Below are positions 21,198 to 31,910 of a stretch of DNA of 38,951 nt, piece by piece. A program made the position numbers and the translations under genes. The notes beneath the pieces were generated by a model, which worked only from the letters and a program-made list of their open reading frames with translations, did no database searches and had not been told where the DNA came from. Each line of letters opens with the position of its first letter. The first letter of the stretch is position 1. This stretch comes from Paramacrobiotus richtersi (taxonomy: Eukaryota > Tardigrada > Eutardigrada > Parachela > Macrobiotidae), in assembly GCA_034698045.1 (NCBI GenBank), contig JAQGAU010000129.1, positions 1 to 38,951 of the forward strand, written 5' to 3'.

Positions 21198-22383
21198 GGC
21201 GTTATTCGATGCAGACTGCAGATCAATAAAATTGCAAAGCTACAAGGACCGCATGGAGAATAATGAAATTGCCGGTTTGACTTGTGACTGCATGCTGGCA
21301 ACCATTTTGGCATTGGCTTGAATACGGTGAATGATGAATGGTTTTTCCGGATTGTGATGCTGCCTAGATGGTGTCTCGATGTTTCCACGTACAGATAGAC
21401 TGCCATTCTTTGTGCGCATGCAAACAACGACTGCCACTATTGGTGCACGTGACCATGTCTCCGTTCATGCACCGCTACTGCATCGCTTTAAAAAGACACG
21501 TAAAACGCTTCTTTCTCGAAGAAGCCTTGTCTGTTTGTGCCTTGAAGCGATTGTAGGAACCCGCATGTATGTTTCTTAAGTTTTTAACTGAATTTTAAAA
21601 TTTTTGAAATTCATTTTTAAATTTCTGAAACATGCCCCAGGGGCGAATGTTGGTCGGAACGATCATTAAGTATATGTGCATTTGTGGTACAGGTTACAGA
21701 CGTTTGGGTGAAACGCTGAGTTATTTGAGAAGGGAAAGTGTTTGAAGTTTTCGCCGCTTTTGTGCAACAGCCGGAAGTCACGCAGACAAACGAATTTCCG
21801 GATACTGTTTATCGATATTCTGGCTGTTATGAACATTGAACAATAAGGAAGGCTACTGCAAAGCTTACAGGTAGACGGCTGTTGTGGCTCCACCAGTACA
21901 GTAGTACTTCTGACAATACACAGATCTAGCATCTGCCCCTTCGTGCGCTTATATGTAATCGTATAATTGAACAAATGTTTCGTTTGAATTTTTAATATTT
22001 CTCCTGTGTCGACAATATTTGCCACTGAAACTGTGAAATACAATAATTTGCTTTACGTCAGCATGAAATCGAAAGCATGCTCTGGTGGGGAAAAACGACT
22101 CACTGTCAGTTCAATTCTCAAACTGTGTACACATGCTGTGCATCATACTTGTAATTATGCCGGTTAAGTATTGCGTTATCGTCTTTGCTTGCAATTTTGC
22201 ACGGCTCATAAAATTTCCTACAACGCATTAGCAATGCTTAAAGCCGAGATGTCTGCTGCATCAGTCGCGCTGCAAGGGAAAGGAACGATTATAGAATCTG
22301 AAACAGAGACAACAAATACCAGAGTTTCAGGTTGCTTAAACAGTACTTAAAAGTAGACGGTTATATTTCCCGGGGGAATGAAC
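21198..22383. other. Intergenic, no supported gene
   Basis: This stretch holds the sugar-transporter promoter region and the downstream flank of the next minus-strand gene. A minus-strand frame at 22043-21666 (125 residues) lacks an ATG and any domain. An AT-rich stretch with inverted AAATTT words lies near 21580-21630. Confidence 0.45.
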
Positions 22384-24463
22384 TTACAGAGTATTATTCT
22401 GCTGAATAATCATCTCCGTGATGTTTCCCTTGGAGGCTTTCAAAGCATCGTTAAAGAGATTCTTCCATTCGGCTGCGTTTAGCTCCGGAACGTCCTTCTG
22501 GTCCATTTGCAGGATGACGATGGTGTATGTTATGATCATTCCAAATATCTACGTACGAATTAAAAATCATGAATTTGGCAGCACATTGATTTCCTTTAAG
22601 CTTTAGCAACGTTCGGGCTTGGTAAGACATCTTTCCCTTACCGATAAGATAAAAGTTCGGTTGATAACCATAACACCACCCAAGCTAAAGGTTATTGGAA
22701 TGCTATCCATTTGGTACAATCGCATGAAGAGGTCTATTCGGCGCGGCTCGGTAATTTCTTGTCGAGTCATAGAGTGCAGAATGTTAGATGCAGAATTTGC
22801 CTACAGAAGGGAAGATTTTTATAGCAAGATCTTCGACTCTCGAGTATTCTGGATATACAAATATGTATACAAGTATGTGTTTTTCAGTACATGCTGAGAA
22901 CTCTTCTACAAAGCAATGCATCTCAACTATTATTATGTTTTTTTCTGGCTGCCCAATCGCCCAATTTATGGTCGGCTTACAAGGTTGTGTACAACGTTAC
23001 ATTATTGATCGAAGTGTACAGAAAAACCATGGTGTCTTCTTGACAAACTTACAAACGTAACGTTGGCGTTGCACGATGTATTTCATACAGTTCGATGCAT
23101 TTTTAACTGGGTTGGGTTAGAGTGACCTCTAAATCGCGCTTTGGTATCATTAAGAGTCTGTACTTAACGTACACGTTAAGTTACGGTACCTGTTCACTAG
23201 TATAAATAAAGGCAAATGTCCTCAGCGCCATACACGCGAAGATTTCGGTAGACATTGCTTCTGACGGAACGTAAGTATCCAGACTATTTTCATGGCTACA
23301 ACCAATCATGTACAGCATACAAACAAAATCGTTGGTGTACAACGCCAAGGTCAAATAGGTAATTTTCCGTTCTAGTGACAAGATCAGATTCGTCAACGCC
23401 GCATGCTCTTCCAGTAGCTTATCAACATCTTCACTTGCCGCTTCAGCCAACCTATCATTAAGGTGCGAATAGCACATGCCCACAACCAGCCAGATGACGA
23501 TAAAGGTCAACTGGCTGAGAGACATGGAGAAGCCGTTCACTTGCTCAATGTCGTAGATGATTCTGGCCAAGATTCGCAATCCTCTATAGTGCGTATCACC
23601 ACAAATTGAAAGGAGATTGTTGACAAAGTCCGTCTCGACGTGTTTGACGGGTACGCTGATGGCTTCGTACATTCGATGGGCGGTGATGACCACTTGCACA
23701 ACGGTGAGCACATGTGCAATGCGTTTGATTCGGGCTCTTTCGATGGGTTTCAGGTAGACGGAAGTAAAGCGGTTGGATTCGTGAAAGAATCCACCCAAGT
23801 TCCGATAAAGCCTGTAATGCACATGCATACAACTGTGTTCGCGATTTGTCGCACGACAAGGTTGTATGTAGCACACGAATTACGACAAAAGGTCACCAAA
23901 ATGTTTTTCAGCAGGAGGTCTTATCCTTTACTCGTTCCTGTGTTTATTAAGTTGTTATTTCCCATGCAGCTTTTAGAGCATGCATGATCGTGCACTGCTT
24001 TGTAAACAAATTTATCATTGTCGTAAGTACCGATAATTAGAATTTATCGGACATACCAAATGAAATACGGGACACCAATGGCGTTCACTAACTGCATGGT
24101 CACTTTACACGCCTGACGTACAATATCGCTGGTACCGCTGATATGAGCTTTAACCACTCCGGGAATTGCCGCGATGGAAAACTGCAGCAGCACACCAATG
24201 ATGAATACAAACGACCAGATGATGCTAAACGTTTTGACCGCCATATGGAGAAAACATCGCCAGTGGTTTGTGTCGTTTGGGGCTGGCTTTTGGGTCGGTA
24301 ATAGTGGGTAAAAACCGGTAAATTTCAGCAGGATGAACCACGGCCGCAGAAGAGAGGCGAGAAAAGGTGTTGTACTCGTATGAGAGACGCCGGCTTCGGA
24401 TTGCACAGCCGGGGTCTCACTGTCCATTCTGGTTAGTGATATACCGCTGTCCGAGAGGTGCAT
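22384..24463 (-). CDS. Gustatory-receptor-like 7-TM protein, four exons
   Basis: Minus-strand exons are 24463-24057, 23811-23190, 22800-22642 and 22548-22384 (donors GTATGT, GTACCG, GTAAGG; acceptors TACAG, TGTAG, CGTAG). Intron 1 is phase 2 and the last two are phase 0, giving 450 residues. Hydrophobic segments include IIWSFVFIIGVLLQFSIAAI and LTFIVIWLVVGMCYSHLNDR. Exon 3 follows the family pattern (ANSASNILHSMTRQEITEPR ... SLGGVMVINRTFILS). Exon 4 has TYTIVILQMDQ, the C-terminal TY-hydrophobic-Q signature of insect-type gustatory receptors. Two of the last introns fall at the same places and phase as in the receptor at 5581-7213. The cytoplasmic N-terminus is longer (about 40 residues before the first membrane segment). 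Likely a chemoreceptor ion-channel subunit; ligand unknown. Confidence 0.84.
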
Positions 24464-24900
24464 TATTTGCGTGTCATCCTAACACATGATTAAAGTGAAC
24501 ATGAAAGTGTGCGGCAGTTCTGGTATTATTCACCACGAGACAGGCAGATTAACCGTATTGTACAGTCGAAACCTGAATAATTTGCTCCCTTTGCAAGGTC
24601 CTGGTTCACGTTATGGTTCCTATTAGTCCCACAAGTATTTAACGAAAGTAGTCCTTTTCCAAACAAAGCATCGATCGGTTTAAATTCGAACACGGATGTT
24701 TGAATTTAGTGTTTACCGTTAAGTAAATTGCACGTTATACCCAGATGACGTTACCTGAGATGCAGTGGCACCAAACTATCCTCCTCGTCTGCACTGTTGC
24801 AGTATGCTTACAAATTTAAATGTAATTGCAAAGATGGCTATAGCAGCCCGCCGCATGTATCCGGTAACCTTCTTTATGCAAAAATAAATACAGACATTTA
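24464..24900. other. Intergenic between receptor and hydroxylase genes
   Basis: No gene seen in this gap between two genes on the minus strand. It contains the receptor promoter and the hydroxylase 3' end. Confidence 0.5.
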
Positions 24901-24910
24901 GGCATATTGC

Positions 24911-24949
24911 GAACACAGGTATTTATTGAACACAGGTATTTATTTATTT
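24911..24949 (-). terminator. Duplicated poly(A) signal of the prolyl 4-hydroxylase gene
   Basis: A perfect 17-bp tandem duplication (24911-24927 and 24928-24944) reads AATAAATACCTGTGTTC on the minus strand, so the AATAAA signal is doubled. A further AATAAATAAA overlaps its upstream side. It lies about 50-85 bp after the stop codon, a normal distance for 3' end formation. Confidence 0.65.
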
Positions 24950-24997
24950 CATAATCAATCATAGGCCTTCGCTAATTCTGGAACACGCTTGAACTGA

Positions 24998-26880
24998 TTA
25001 TGTGGTAATCATCTTTTTTACTTGACTAATTATCAGCTTTTCCCTGCCTTGACTCTCTTCAGGCATCCCACACTGTCTGGATTGGCCAATATCGTGGAAC
25101 CACTTAATGGCCACCCATTTCTCTCCAAGTAGCACCGGACATCCCGCATGTAGCGTGTGTCCATCCGATTCCCCGTCATCGTATTGATTGAACCATAAAA
25201 CTGCTGCGTTCTTTGCTGCCGGAATTGTGAGGTTCAGCAATGGGAATATCGTAGCGCCGCCTGTTTCCACATTGTCCAGGTAGATTAGCACCGTTGCCAT
25301 CCTATCTGGTACTGTGAAATCCCGAATGTGTTGTTGGAGCAAATCGAAATGCAACTGCAATGCGCCCCCAACTCCGTAGTTTTTAACCTGGAGCACTTCC
25401 GAATGTTTTGAATCGAGATTACTGGCAATGGCCGACCAGCGGTTGATTTTATCGACGAGGCTGCTCATATTGCTTTGAAGGGCCGCGCTGCAAAAGTTTG
25501 GTAGTGAGGGATTAAAGCACTCTTACTCATGCAAGGAATACCTCTTTGACAAACGTCGCTTAAAGCTCGTTGTTGTGTTTGATGTACTGTATGTTGACTT
25601 GGGGGGTTTTAGTTTGTTACGGCTCAGTTCAACGAGCTGTCCGGCTTCTTCTTTCAACAGAAAGTCGTGGATTAAGATCACCTTAGGAGAATCATGCAGA
25701 ATCTCCATTTTTAACGGTTGTATAATCAGAAGCGGCTTGTTATATGCTTCATAGTAGCAATGTTGAGATTCCTTGTAAGTAACTCCCTGAAAAGAAAACA
25801 CAATAAATTCTCGCGGAAGTCAGCTGCTACAGATGATGTCTTGTGAAAGTTACCGTTACAAGACAATTCCGGCACAGCTGTTCGTAATACGGAATAGTCA
25901 ACTGGAATCCGGGCTTGACGCTTTTGTCGACTTGTGCCTGATTCTTTGCAATTTTTATTACTGCTTGTGCGGTCAGAAGAATCTCCGATCGACCTGAATC
26001 GTTGCTAAAGAAACTCTCTTCCAAAAGACGCTTTTGCGCGTACTCCATCCATTCCACCGCCAAGACATACTTCTCCGTCTTGAACAATGCCGAACCAATG
26101 AGAAAGCATTCTTCGGCGCTAAGTCTCACGACAGGCTCAACGGCGTCTCGTACCACTCCGTTTGCAACATCGCTGGTGTTTAGTTGGTACATTCTCTGCA
26201 AGCGGCCTATGGCATCTCCCATGGACATCAGATCCTCGAAAACGGGAAATGTTGCATTTTGTCTGGTCAGTTTGATGTCCTCGAGGTGGGCTAATTGCAA
26301 AACCAACGTCACGAGTGCTACAGCCTTCTATCAATGCATCTGTAGAAGTTAGATCTTCCACATTAGTATGTTACAACAATTGGTATTTGCATACATACAT
26401 ATGATGCTATACGCGTCATGGAATGCAGTAAACATAAAGGATCATAAACGACAATTTCAGCGCAAATTGCGAACGCTTACCTGGAGACATGCATCCTGTT
26501 ATCCGTAGCTCATTTAGTAGGATGTCCCAGTCGTACGTCAGATGTTTCAGAAGCCGAAACACTTTTAGGGGATGCCTTAGCGTCCTATGGATTTCGGCAT
26601 CATCAAGTTTCCATAAAGCTTGAAAGCTGTTAATGTAACTGAAAAAACCCCGTCAAGTAAACTTAACTTATTCACGCGTACATCGTCCTGTTCATACAAT
26701 GTACCTGCGTGCAAATGGAGGAAGACTTTCATAGGACACGGATGGAAGCTTGAATACAATCTCGTTTTGTTTCTGTAGAACCTCGGAAATATTGGTTTCT
26801 GCAGTAAGGTATTGTGCATCTAGCGGATGGAACAAATTTTGCAGCAGAACGACAACTAAAAAGCTGATGTATGCATTCAT
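24998..26880 (-). CDS. Prolyl 4-hydroxylase alpha subunit
   Basis: Minus-strand exons are 26880-26705, 26638-26481, 26317-25854, 25786-25542 and 25487-24998, with compatible phases at every junction, giving 510 residues. A signal peptide (MNAYISFLVVVLLQNLF) directs it to the ER. The N-terminal P4Ha domain has the helical segment HPLKVFRLLKHLTYDW. A peptide-binding TPR-like region follows (AEECFLIGSALFKTEKY, WMEYAQKRL). YEQLCRN precedes the catalytic Fe(II)/2-oxoglutarate dioxygenase domain. The iron ligands H394 and D396 (LQLHFDLL) and H461 (LHAGCPVLL), and the 2-oxoglutarate lysine K471 (GEKWVAIKWFH), are all present, at spacings close to human P4HA1 (H412, D414, H483, K493). Several N-glycosylation sites are present. 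Role: hydroxylates proline in collagen-like substrates, normally as a tetramer with protein disulfide isomerase. Exon 3's donor could alternatively be 6 bp earlier. Confidence 0.9.
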
Positions 26881-27451
26881 GAATCAAATTTAAAGAGAAA
26901 TGTTATTAAAAAAATGAGAGACCTAGCGACTCTACATGTCCTTAACAGTTTTGCATATTCCGACCGAGTCATGTTAATTTTGCTACTGTCAAAAAGCCGG
27001 CGAGCATTTTCATGTGACAGTGGAAACATCTGTGGTACCATGCACTTGATTTGCTTCGTTTTGCAAAATGCTGAGCGAATGAACCACTTCAAAATGATGC
27101 ATTTGTAAGTGTTGTTACCGTGGTACGTGCTGTGTTTTGGTGTGTGCGAGTGTACATTGTTTCCATAAAACTCAGCCATGCTGCGCATAGTTGGCTAATT
27201 TCGCTTCTAACCCAGTTTGCAGTGCGATTTCATTATTATTATCATTATTATATTATGGAATCGAATCAATCGGTCTCTGTAATTTGGTTTACACCGTTCA
27301 GAAAGAGCAGTCGATTATGATAGCTGACTACAACAGTGGTTTTCCGCATGTTAAAACAGTCCTATTAATTGCGAATAATTAAACTGAAATGCTAAATATG
27401 TGACTAGAGATCATTGATGATGCGTCGTCTGAGGATCATTTGTGATCCAGT

Positions 27452-27560
27452 TAAAATTCTAGTAAATAAAAACAAAGTAGTAATAGTAAAATAGTAAAGA
27501 GTGAAAAGTAAATAGCGAATAATAAAAAGAAAATTAGTAAATGTAATTAAAATGCTTATG
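27452..27560. repeat. A-rich low-complexity AGTAAA stretch
   Basis: Irregular repetition of AGTAAA, AATAGTAAA and AATAAAAA. It interrupts otherwise alignable upstream flanks of array copies 1 and 2, so it expanded after that duplication or was lost in copy 2. Confidence 0.6.
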
Positions 27561-27889
27561 AAACCAACTATTACGAAGTTCGATATTATTGTAAAACAAA
27601 ACAACGAACACTGGCTTGTTGTCGGTTGTTGTACCGTTATAATTATTTAATTTGTTAGTCTACAGGCACTATCTATATCCATTTAAACAACGAGGAAAGG
27701 GAAGTTTGAGAGTTTTCTGCCCACAGTACGTAGCAATAGCATAACAAACCAGTTCCTGCTGTAGTAAAGACTGATACGCTGATACACTTAATTAATGAGC
27801 GACAATCAGGAAGTCGGCTAACAAGACATTAAGTGGCCGATATATCAGTTAATTATGTGAGAAATCCTCGTTAATGCTATGAAGCACTG

Positions 27890-27899
27890 ACTTCCGTTT
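27890..27899 (+). promoter_or_regulatory. Conserved array promoter motif ACTTCCGTTT, copy 1
   Basis: ACTTCCGTTT lies 131 bp before the ATG. The same ten bases occur at 131-141 bp before the ATG in all five array copies, including copies 4 and 5 whose surrounding upstream DNA is otherwise different. The core CTTCCG resembles an ETS-type site, but the binding factor is unknown. Confidence 0.5.
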
Positions 27900-28020
27900 G
27901 CATCTAAAGTAGATCAAGCCGTACAAAAGCATACTTGCGAATCTTTATTGCGGTTTGTTCATTTGCTGTCCGCTACGCCGCTTTTCCTTCGTTAACGAGC
28001 AATAGCCCAATATCAGGACG

Positions 28021-29019
28021 ATGCTACACTTTGCTGGATTACTTTGCTTTGTGGCATTTGTTTCGGGTACGTGTCGGTAAAATGTTCTCGCCGCCTACTT
28101 TGCGATCTAATTAAAATGTTATAATTTATGGTCTCTGTGTTACACAGCTGACACGGGAAGCAACGGTTATGTATACGGTGGAGGAAACGTTGGTGGATTG
28201 GGACAGATCCAGCTGGACAGTCACAGCCAGTCCCAGTACAATGGACTTCCATCCACGCTTGCACAGTCAATGAACATGGGCTCGGGTACCGGAGTATCCA
28301 TTAACGGACAGGCTAACAGCGGCGTAAACATCAATTACATTAACGACAACATACCCAATCAGGTAAGGAAGCAAGATTGTCGAAAGCGCGAAACACACCT
28401 TATGAATCTCCTAGGTCTGTATAAAGTGCCAAGGAAACGAGTACTAGAAAATAACTGGCAGTTACGTATGGACAGTCATAGTGCAGAGTTTCCGCTAACT
28501 TAGTGGGTGACCTTGATCTCTCGTTTTATACAGGTTATCACCGGTAACAGCAATGCCAATTCCAACGCCAACGCCGCCACCGGACAATTGAACAACAACG
28601 ACAACAGCAACTCTGCTAATACGAACGGACTGTCAGTCGATGGGCACTCGCAGATCTGGGGCAACGGGACGGGTGTGAGTGCCAGTAATAGTGCCAACTC
28701 AAATGTGGTCAAATATCCGATTACGACTACAACGCCTTGTTCGATCAGCAACATAAACTGCCCGGTTTATTGCTGGAATTCAGCTAGTTGCTACTGTGGA
28801 TGTGTTTACCCCGCTGATGGTGGTGTCGCGGTGCCTGAAACTGCTGGTGCGAAATCTCAACTGATCTCGCGTGGAAATCAAAGGAAATCCTTACAGAGAA
28901 GCAAGGCACAGAAGACGGCGAAAAGTGCACTGATGCGATCGCAAGGACAGGAAAGATCGGCGGTTGTACATAAGCCACAAAAAAGCTTACTGTCGGGAAA
29001 CGCACGGACGCGCTCTTAA
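28021..29019 (+). CDS. Secreted Asn/Ser/Gly-rich protein with Cys patch and basic tail, array copy 1
   Basis: Exons are 28021-28066, 28148-28362 and 28534-29019 (phases 1 and 0; donors GTACGT and GTAAGG, acceptors CACAG and TACAG), giving 248 residues. I do not recognise the family. Residues 1-16 form a signal peptide (cleavage after VSA). Residues 17-87 are Gly/Ser/Asn-rich (YVYGGGNVGG, LDSHSQSQYNGL, GTGVSINGQANSGV). Residues 88-146 are extremely Asn/Ser-rich with alternating small polar residues (GNSNANSNANAATGQLN) and repeat the first module (VDGHSQIWGNGTGVSASNS). A threonine stretch leads into a patch with six cysteines (156-177, ending CYCGC). The tail 195-248 is strongly basic (NQRKSLQRSKAQKTAK). 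Such alternation suits stacked beta structure, as in structural or adhesive extracellular proteins, but function is unknown. Confidence 0.88.
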
Positions 29020-30941
29020 GTCGTGAGGCTGGGAATGTGGTCTGTAACATTCCGGGGTTCGGCTCATATCCTCAAAGTATTACAGAAGGAGCACATCGTT
29101 CAGCAACGAAGCGTGGAAATGTAGCCCAGGTTACTTTTGTTGTACAAATTTCTTCTGTACGTATGCGCGGCAGAGAAGGATTATGCTTGTGTGCATGCAA
29201 CCTTCAAGAACGTTTGTGCAATTTTAATTGCCTAAACGATCGGCACTTCCTAAAGAGCGAAGTACGTTAGTATGACCAAAGTTAAAATTGTTGTGTGATT
29301 AAACTATGTCTGTATGACTAGTATCTCCTCAAACATCGGCAAGAAGTCGTACTTGAATAGCTCTACTGTAAACATTAGCTAACAATATTTCGGACACGGA
29401 ATGGCTGCACATGTCACACATTCTGCCGATATATTCTGGTATAACTTCCCCACTGAATAGTTGCTATCGAAATCTGCAAAACATCCGGGATACAACTCAA
29501 GCGGAATTACATTCGTTATCCGGGTCGAAGTGATATGTTTTTACCATGTTCACGTCTCACGAAAGCAAAACTTTGTGAGATAATAGTGTCGTCAAAATCA
29601 ACAGAAGCCAGTTTTTCGCGGTTTTAAGTCGGTAAAAAAGCAGAGAAATATTGTAGCTAATGCAAATTACAGGACTGCTAATGAGTGTTCGGCGCCTGGA
29701 TGTTCGTTTGTGCGCAGGGCTCTTTTTGAAACAAACTGCATGACCGCAGAGTGTGCGGGGACATGGCTTGGCACTGGTTTCTCTGGTTTACGTAATGCCG
29801 ATTTCACTCTGCGCTTGCCCTCCTTTACCCGCAACTATAACTACCGCCCTGATGGTATTTCCAAGTTGCCGTACTCCAGGTTTTGGGCTACGCCTAGAAA
29901 AAAAGAGAATACGCCAGAAACGAAACCTGGAAGCCCGTTGATGGGATTTATTGTTATTTTACTTTCAACAGTATATAAAGGTCAGTCCTTTATTTCACTC
30001 GCATTCGCAATGACTAGTTGTCCCATACTTATGAATTTCAAAATAAGAAGCTATGACCGTACGATTTTAAAATCAATACTCCATGACTTGCAGGCCCCAT
30101 AACATGCGTTTTCCAGTTGTCTGTCCCGTTGTCGGGCGCACTGTAAACGAGAACTGAACGGTATCGTCGATCCAGACATATAGCGTTAACTCCAGCAAAA
30201 CACTGACTGCCGCCGTATTGGTAAGCACTACCAGTAAAAGCCGTGGTCGGCTAATTTCGTTTCAGTTAGCAGTACGACTTCATCATTATAATCATTAATA
30301 TGTTATGAAATCGGATTCTGTAACTTCGTTTACAGCGTTCAAAAATGGCAGTTGAATATGAGAGCTAATGGCAAAAGTGGTCTTCCGCATGTTAAAACAG
30401 TCCTACTAATTACGAATATATTTTAACTGAACTAGTTAATGAGATGCGGCTCCGTTTAGCGCTTATTTACGATCAAATTAAAATGCTTGTGAAACCAACC
30501 ATAAGGAAGTTCGATAATTATTGTGAAACAAAACAACGAGCACTGGCTCGTTATCCCTTCTTGTATCGCTATATTTGGTACGATAAGCATACAGGCACTA
30601 TGTGTACCCAGTTAACCGATAAGGAAAGAAAAGTTTGTTTTATACTCCCAGTGTGTAGCATAACAAACTAGTTCTTGCCGCACTAAAAACTGCTGCACTG
30701 AACTAATTAAGCGACAATCAGGAAGTAGGCGATAATAACACATTAACTGGCCGATATATGTCAGTTAATATTATGTGACCAATCCTCGTTAATATTATAA
30801 AGCATTGACTTCCGTTTGCATCTAAAGTAAAGTCGTACAAAAGCACAGTCTGTTGTGAATATCTTGGTAACGGTTTGTTCCTTTGCTGTTCGCCGCACCC
30901 TGTCACCTGCATTAGGCTTGTAAAAACACAATAGCGCCACG
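29020..30941. other. Intergenic: downstream flank of copy 1, upstream flank of copy 2
   Basis: No gene supported. A conserved downstream block at about 29570-29690 (GTGTCGTCAAAATCAAC word) recurs after copies 2, 4 and 5. The frame at 29710-30102 aligns with noncoding DNA at 33800-34000 with frame-breaking changes and is rejected. The upstream flank of copy 2 (30220-30880) aligns with that of copy 1. Confidence 0.5.
30808..30817 (+). promoter_or_regulatory. Conserved array promoter motif ACTTCCGTTT, copy 2
   Basis: The same motif lies 134 bp before the ATG of copy 2, followed as in copy 1 by GCATCTAAAGTA. Confidence 0.5.
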
Positions 30942-31910
30942 ATGCTGCACTTTGCTGGATTACTCCTCTATGTGACGATTGTATCGGGTACGTGCCAGTA
31001 AACTGTTCGCGTTGCACACTTTGTGATCCAACTATCATGGTCTTTGTGTTATATAGCTGATACGGGAAGCAACGGTTATGTGTACGGTGGGGGAAACGTT
31101 GGAGTGGGGCAAATCCAGCTGGACAGCCATAGTCAGTCCCAGTACAATGGACTTCCATCCACGCTTGCACAGTCAATGAACATGGGCTCGGGCACCGGAG
31201 TATCCATCAACGGACAGGCTAACAGCGGCGTTAACGTCAATTACGTTAACGATAATATACCCAATCAGGTAAGGAAGCAAGAGTGAACAGACTTTACGAT
31301 GTTCACGTCAACTACGAGAATGACAATGCTCCAAACCAGGTCGTTTTATAATATTAATATTATAGCACATCCATTTAAATGTTTAGTAGGACTACTAAAT
31401 TTAGTTAAAATTTAGTATTTCCATGAAAACCAATATTTTGTCGTGTTGTAGGTGATCACCGGCAACAGCAACGCCAATTCCAACGGTAACGCCGCCACCG
31501 GACAGTTGAACAATAACGACAACAGCAACTCAGCTAATACCAACGGACTGTCACTCGATGGGCACTCGCAGGTCTGGGGCAACGGGACGGGTGTGAGTGT
31601 CAGTAATAATGTCAACTCCAATGTGGTCAAATATCCGACGACCACACCGCCTTGTTTGGTCTACTGTGGTGCTGGCGCCTACTGTCCCTGTGGTTATTTT
31701 CCCGGTGCTGGTGGTGATGCGGTGCAGGAAACCGTTGCTTCCAAATCTAAAATGATCTCGCGCGGCAATCAAAGGAAATCCTTGCAGAGAAGTCGGCAAC
31801 AGAAGACGGCGAAAAGTGCACCGATGCGATCACACGCCCAGCAAAGATCGGCAGCTGCACATCAGTCACAAAACAGCTTACTCATGGGTAACGCACGGAC
31901 TCGCTCTTAA
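30942..31910 (+). CDS. Secreted Asn/Ser/Gly-rich protein, array copy 2
   Basis: Exons are 30942-30987, 31057-31268 and 31452-31910 (phases 1 and 0), giving 238 residues. The signal peptide (MLHFAGLLLYVTIVSA) and the first Gly/Asn module are nearly identical to copy 1. The second module reads LDGHSQVWGNGTGVSVSNNV. The cysteine patch is shortest here, with four cysteines (CLVYCGAGAYCPCGYF); the terminal CxCxC of the other copies is reduced to CPC. The basic tail is kept (NQRKSLQRSRQQKTAK). Intron 2 contains a decayed fragment similar to the end of exon 2 (annotated separately). Function unknown. Confidence 0.87.
31298..31339 (+). pseudogene. Decayed copy of the end of exon 2 inside intron 2 of array copy 2
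   Basis: These 42 bases translate to DVHVNYENDNAPNQ followed by GT, closely parallel to the real exon end VNVNYVNDNIPNQ followed by GT 30 bp upstream. It looks like a partial tandem duplication of the exon end with its donor. A TGA in the gap (31283-31285) prevents reading through from exon 2, so it is not a simple extension. Confidence 0.65.

Larger units (their letters stand above)
26881..28020. other. Intergenic: hydroxylase promoter and upstream of secreted array
   Basis: No gene supported. A minus-strand frame at 27188-26877 just before the hydroxylase start has no domain. From about 27170 the sequence aligns with 30220-30660 before array copy 2 (shared TTCCGCATGTTAAAACAGTC and AATTAAAATGCTT words), the left end of the array duplication unit. 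Confidence 0.5.

Noticed and set aside
21666-22043. Minus-strand frame of 125 residues with an acceptor-like start
   Set aside because: No ATG, no domain, no partner exon in a sensible place.
26877-27188. Minus-strand frame of 103 residues just before the hydroxylase
   Set aside because: Not in a family and overlapping the expected promoter and 5' UTR of the hydroxylase gene, whose signal peptide gives a clear start at 26880.
27235-27262. Possible microsatellite of ATT units
   Set aside because: Irregular and short; the matching site at about 30288 shows it is just diverged AT-rich flank.
29710-30102. Plus-strand open frame of 130 residues downstream of array copy 1
   Set aside because: It aligns with noncoding flank at 33800-34000 where the frame is not kept, and it shows no domain, ATG start or splice context.
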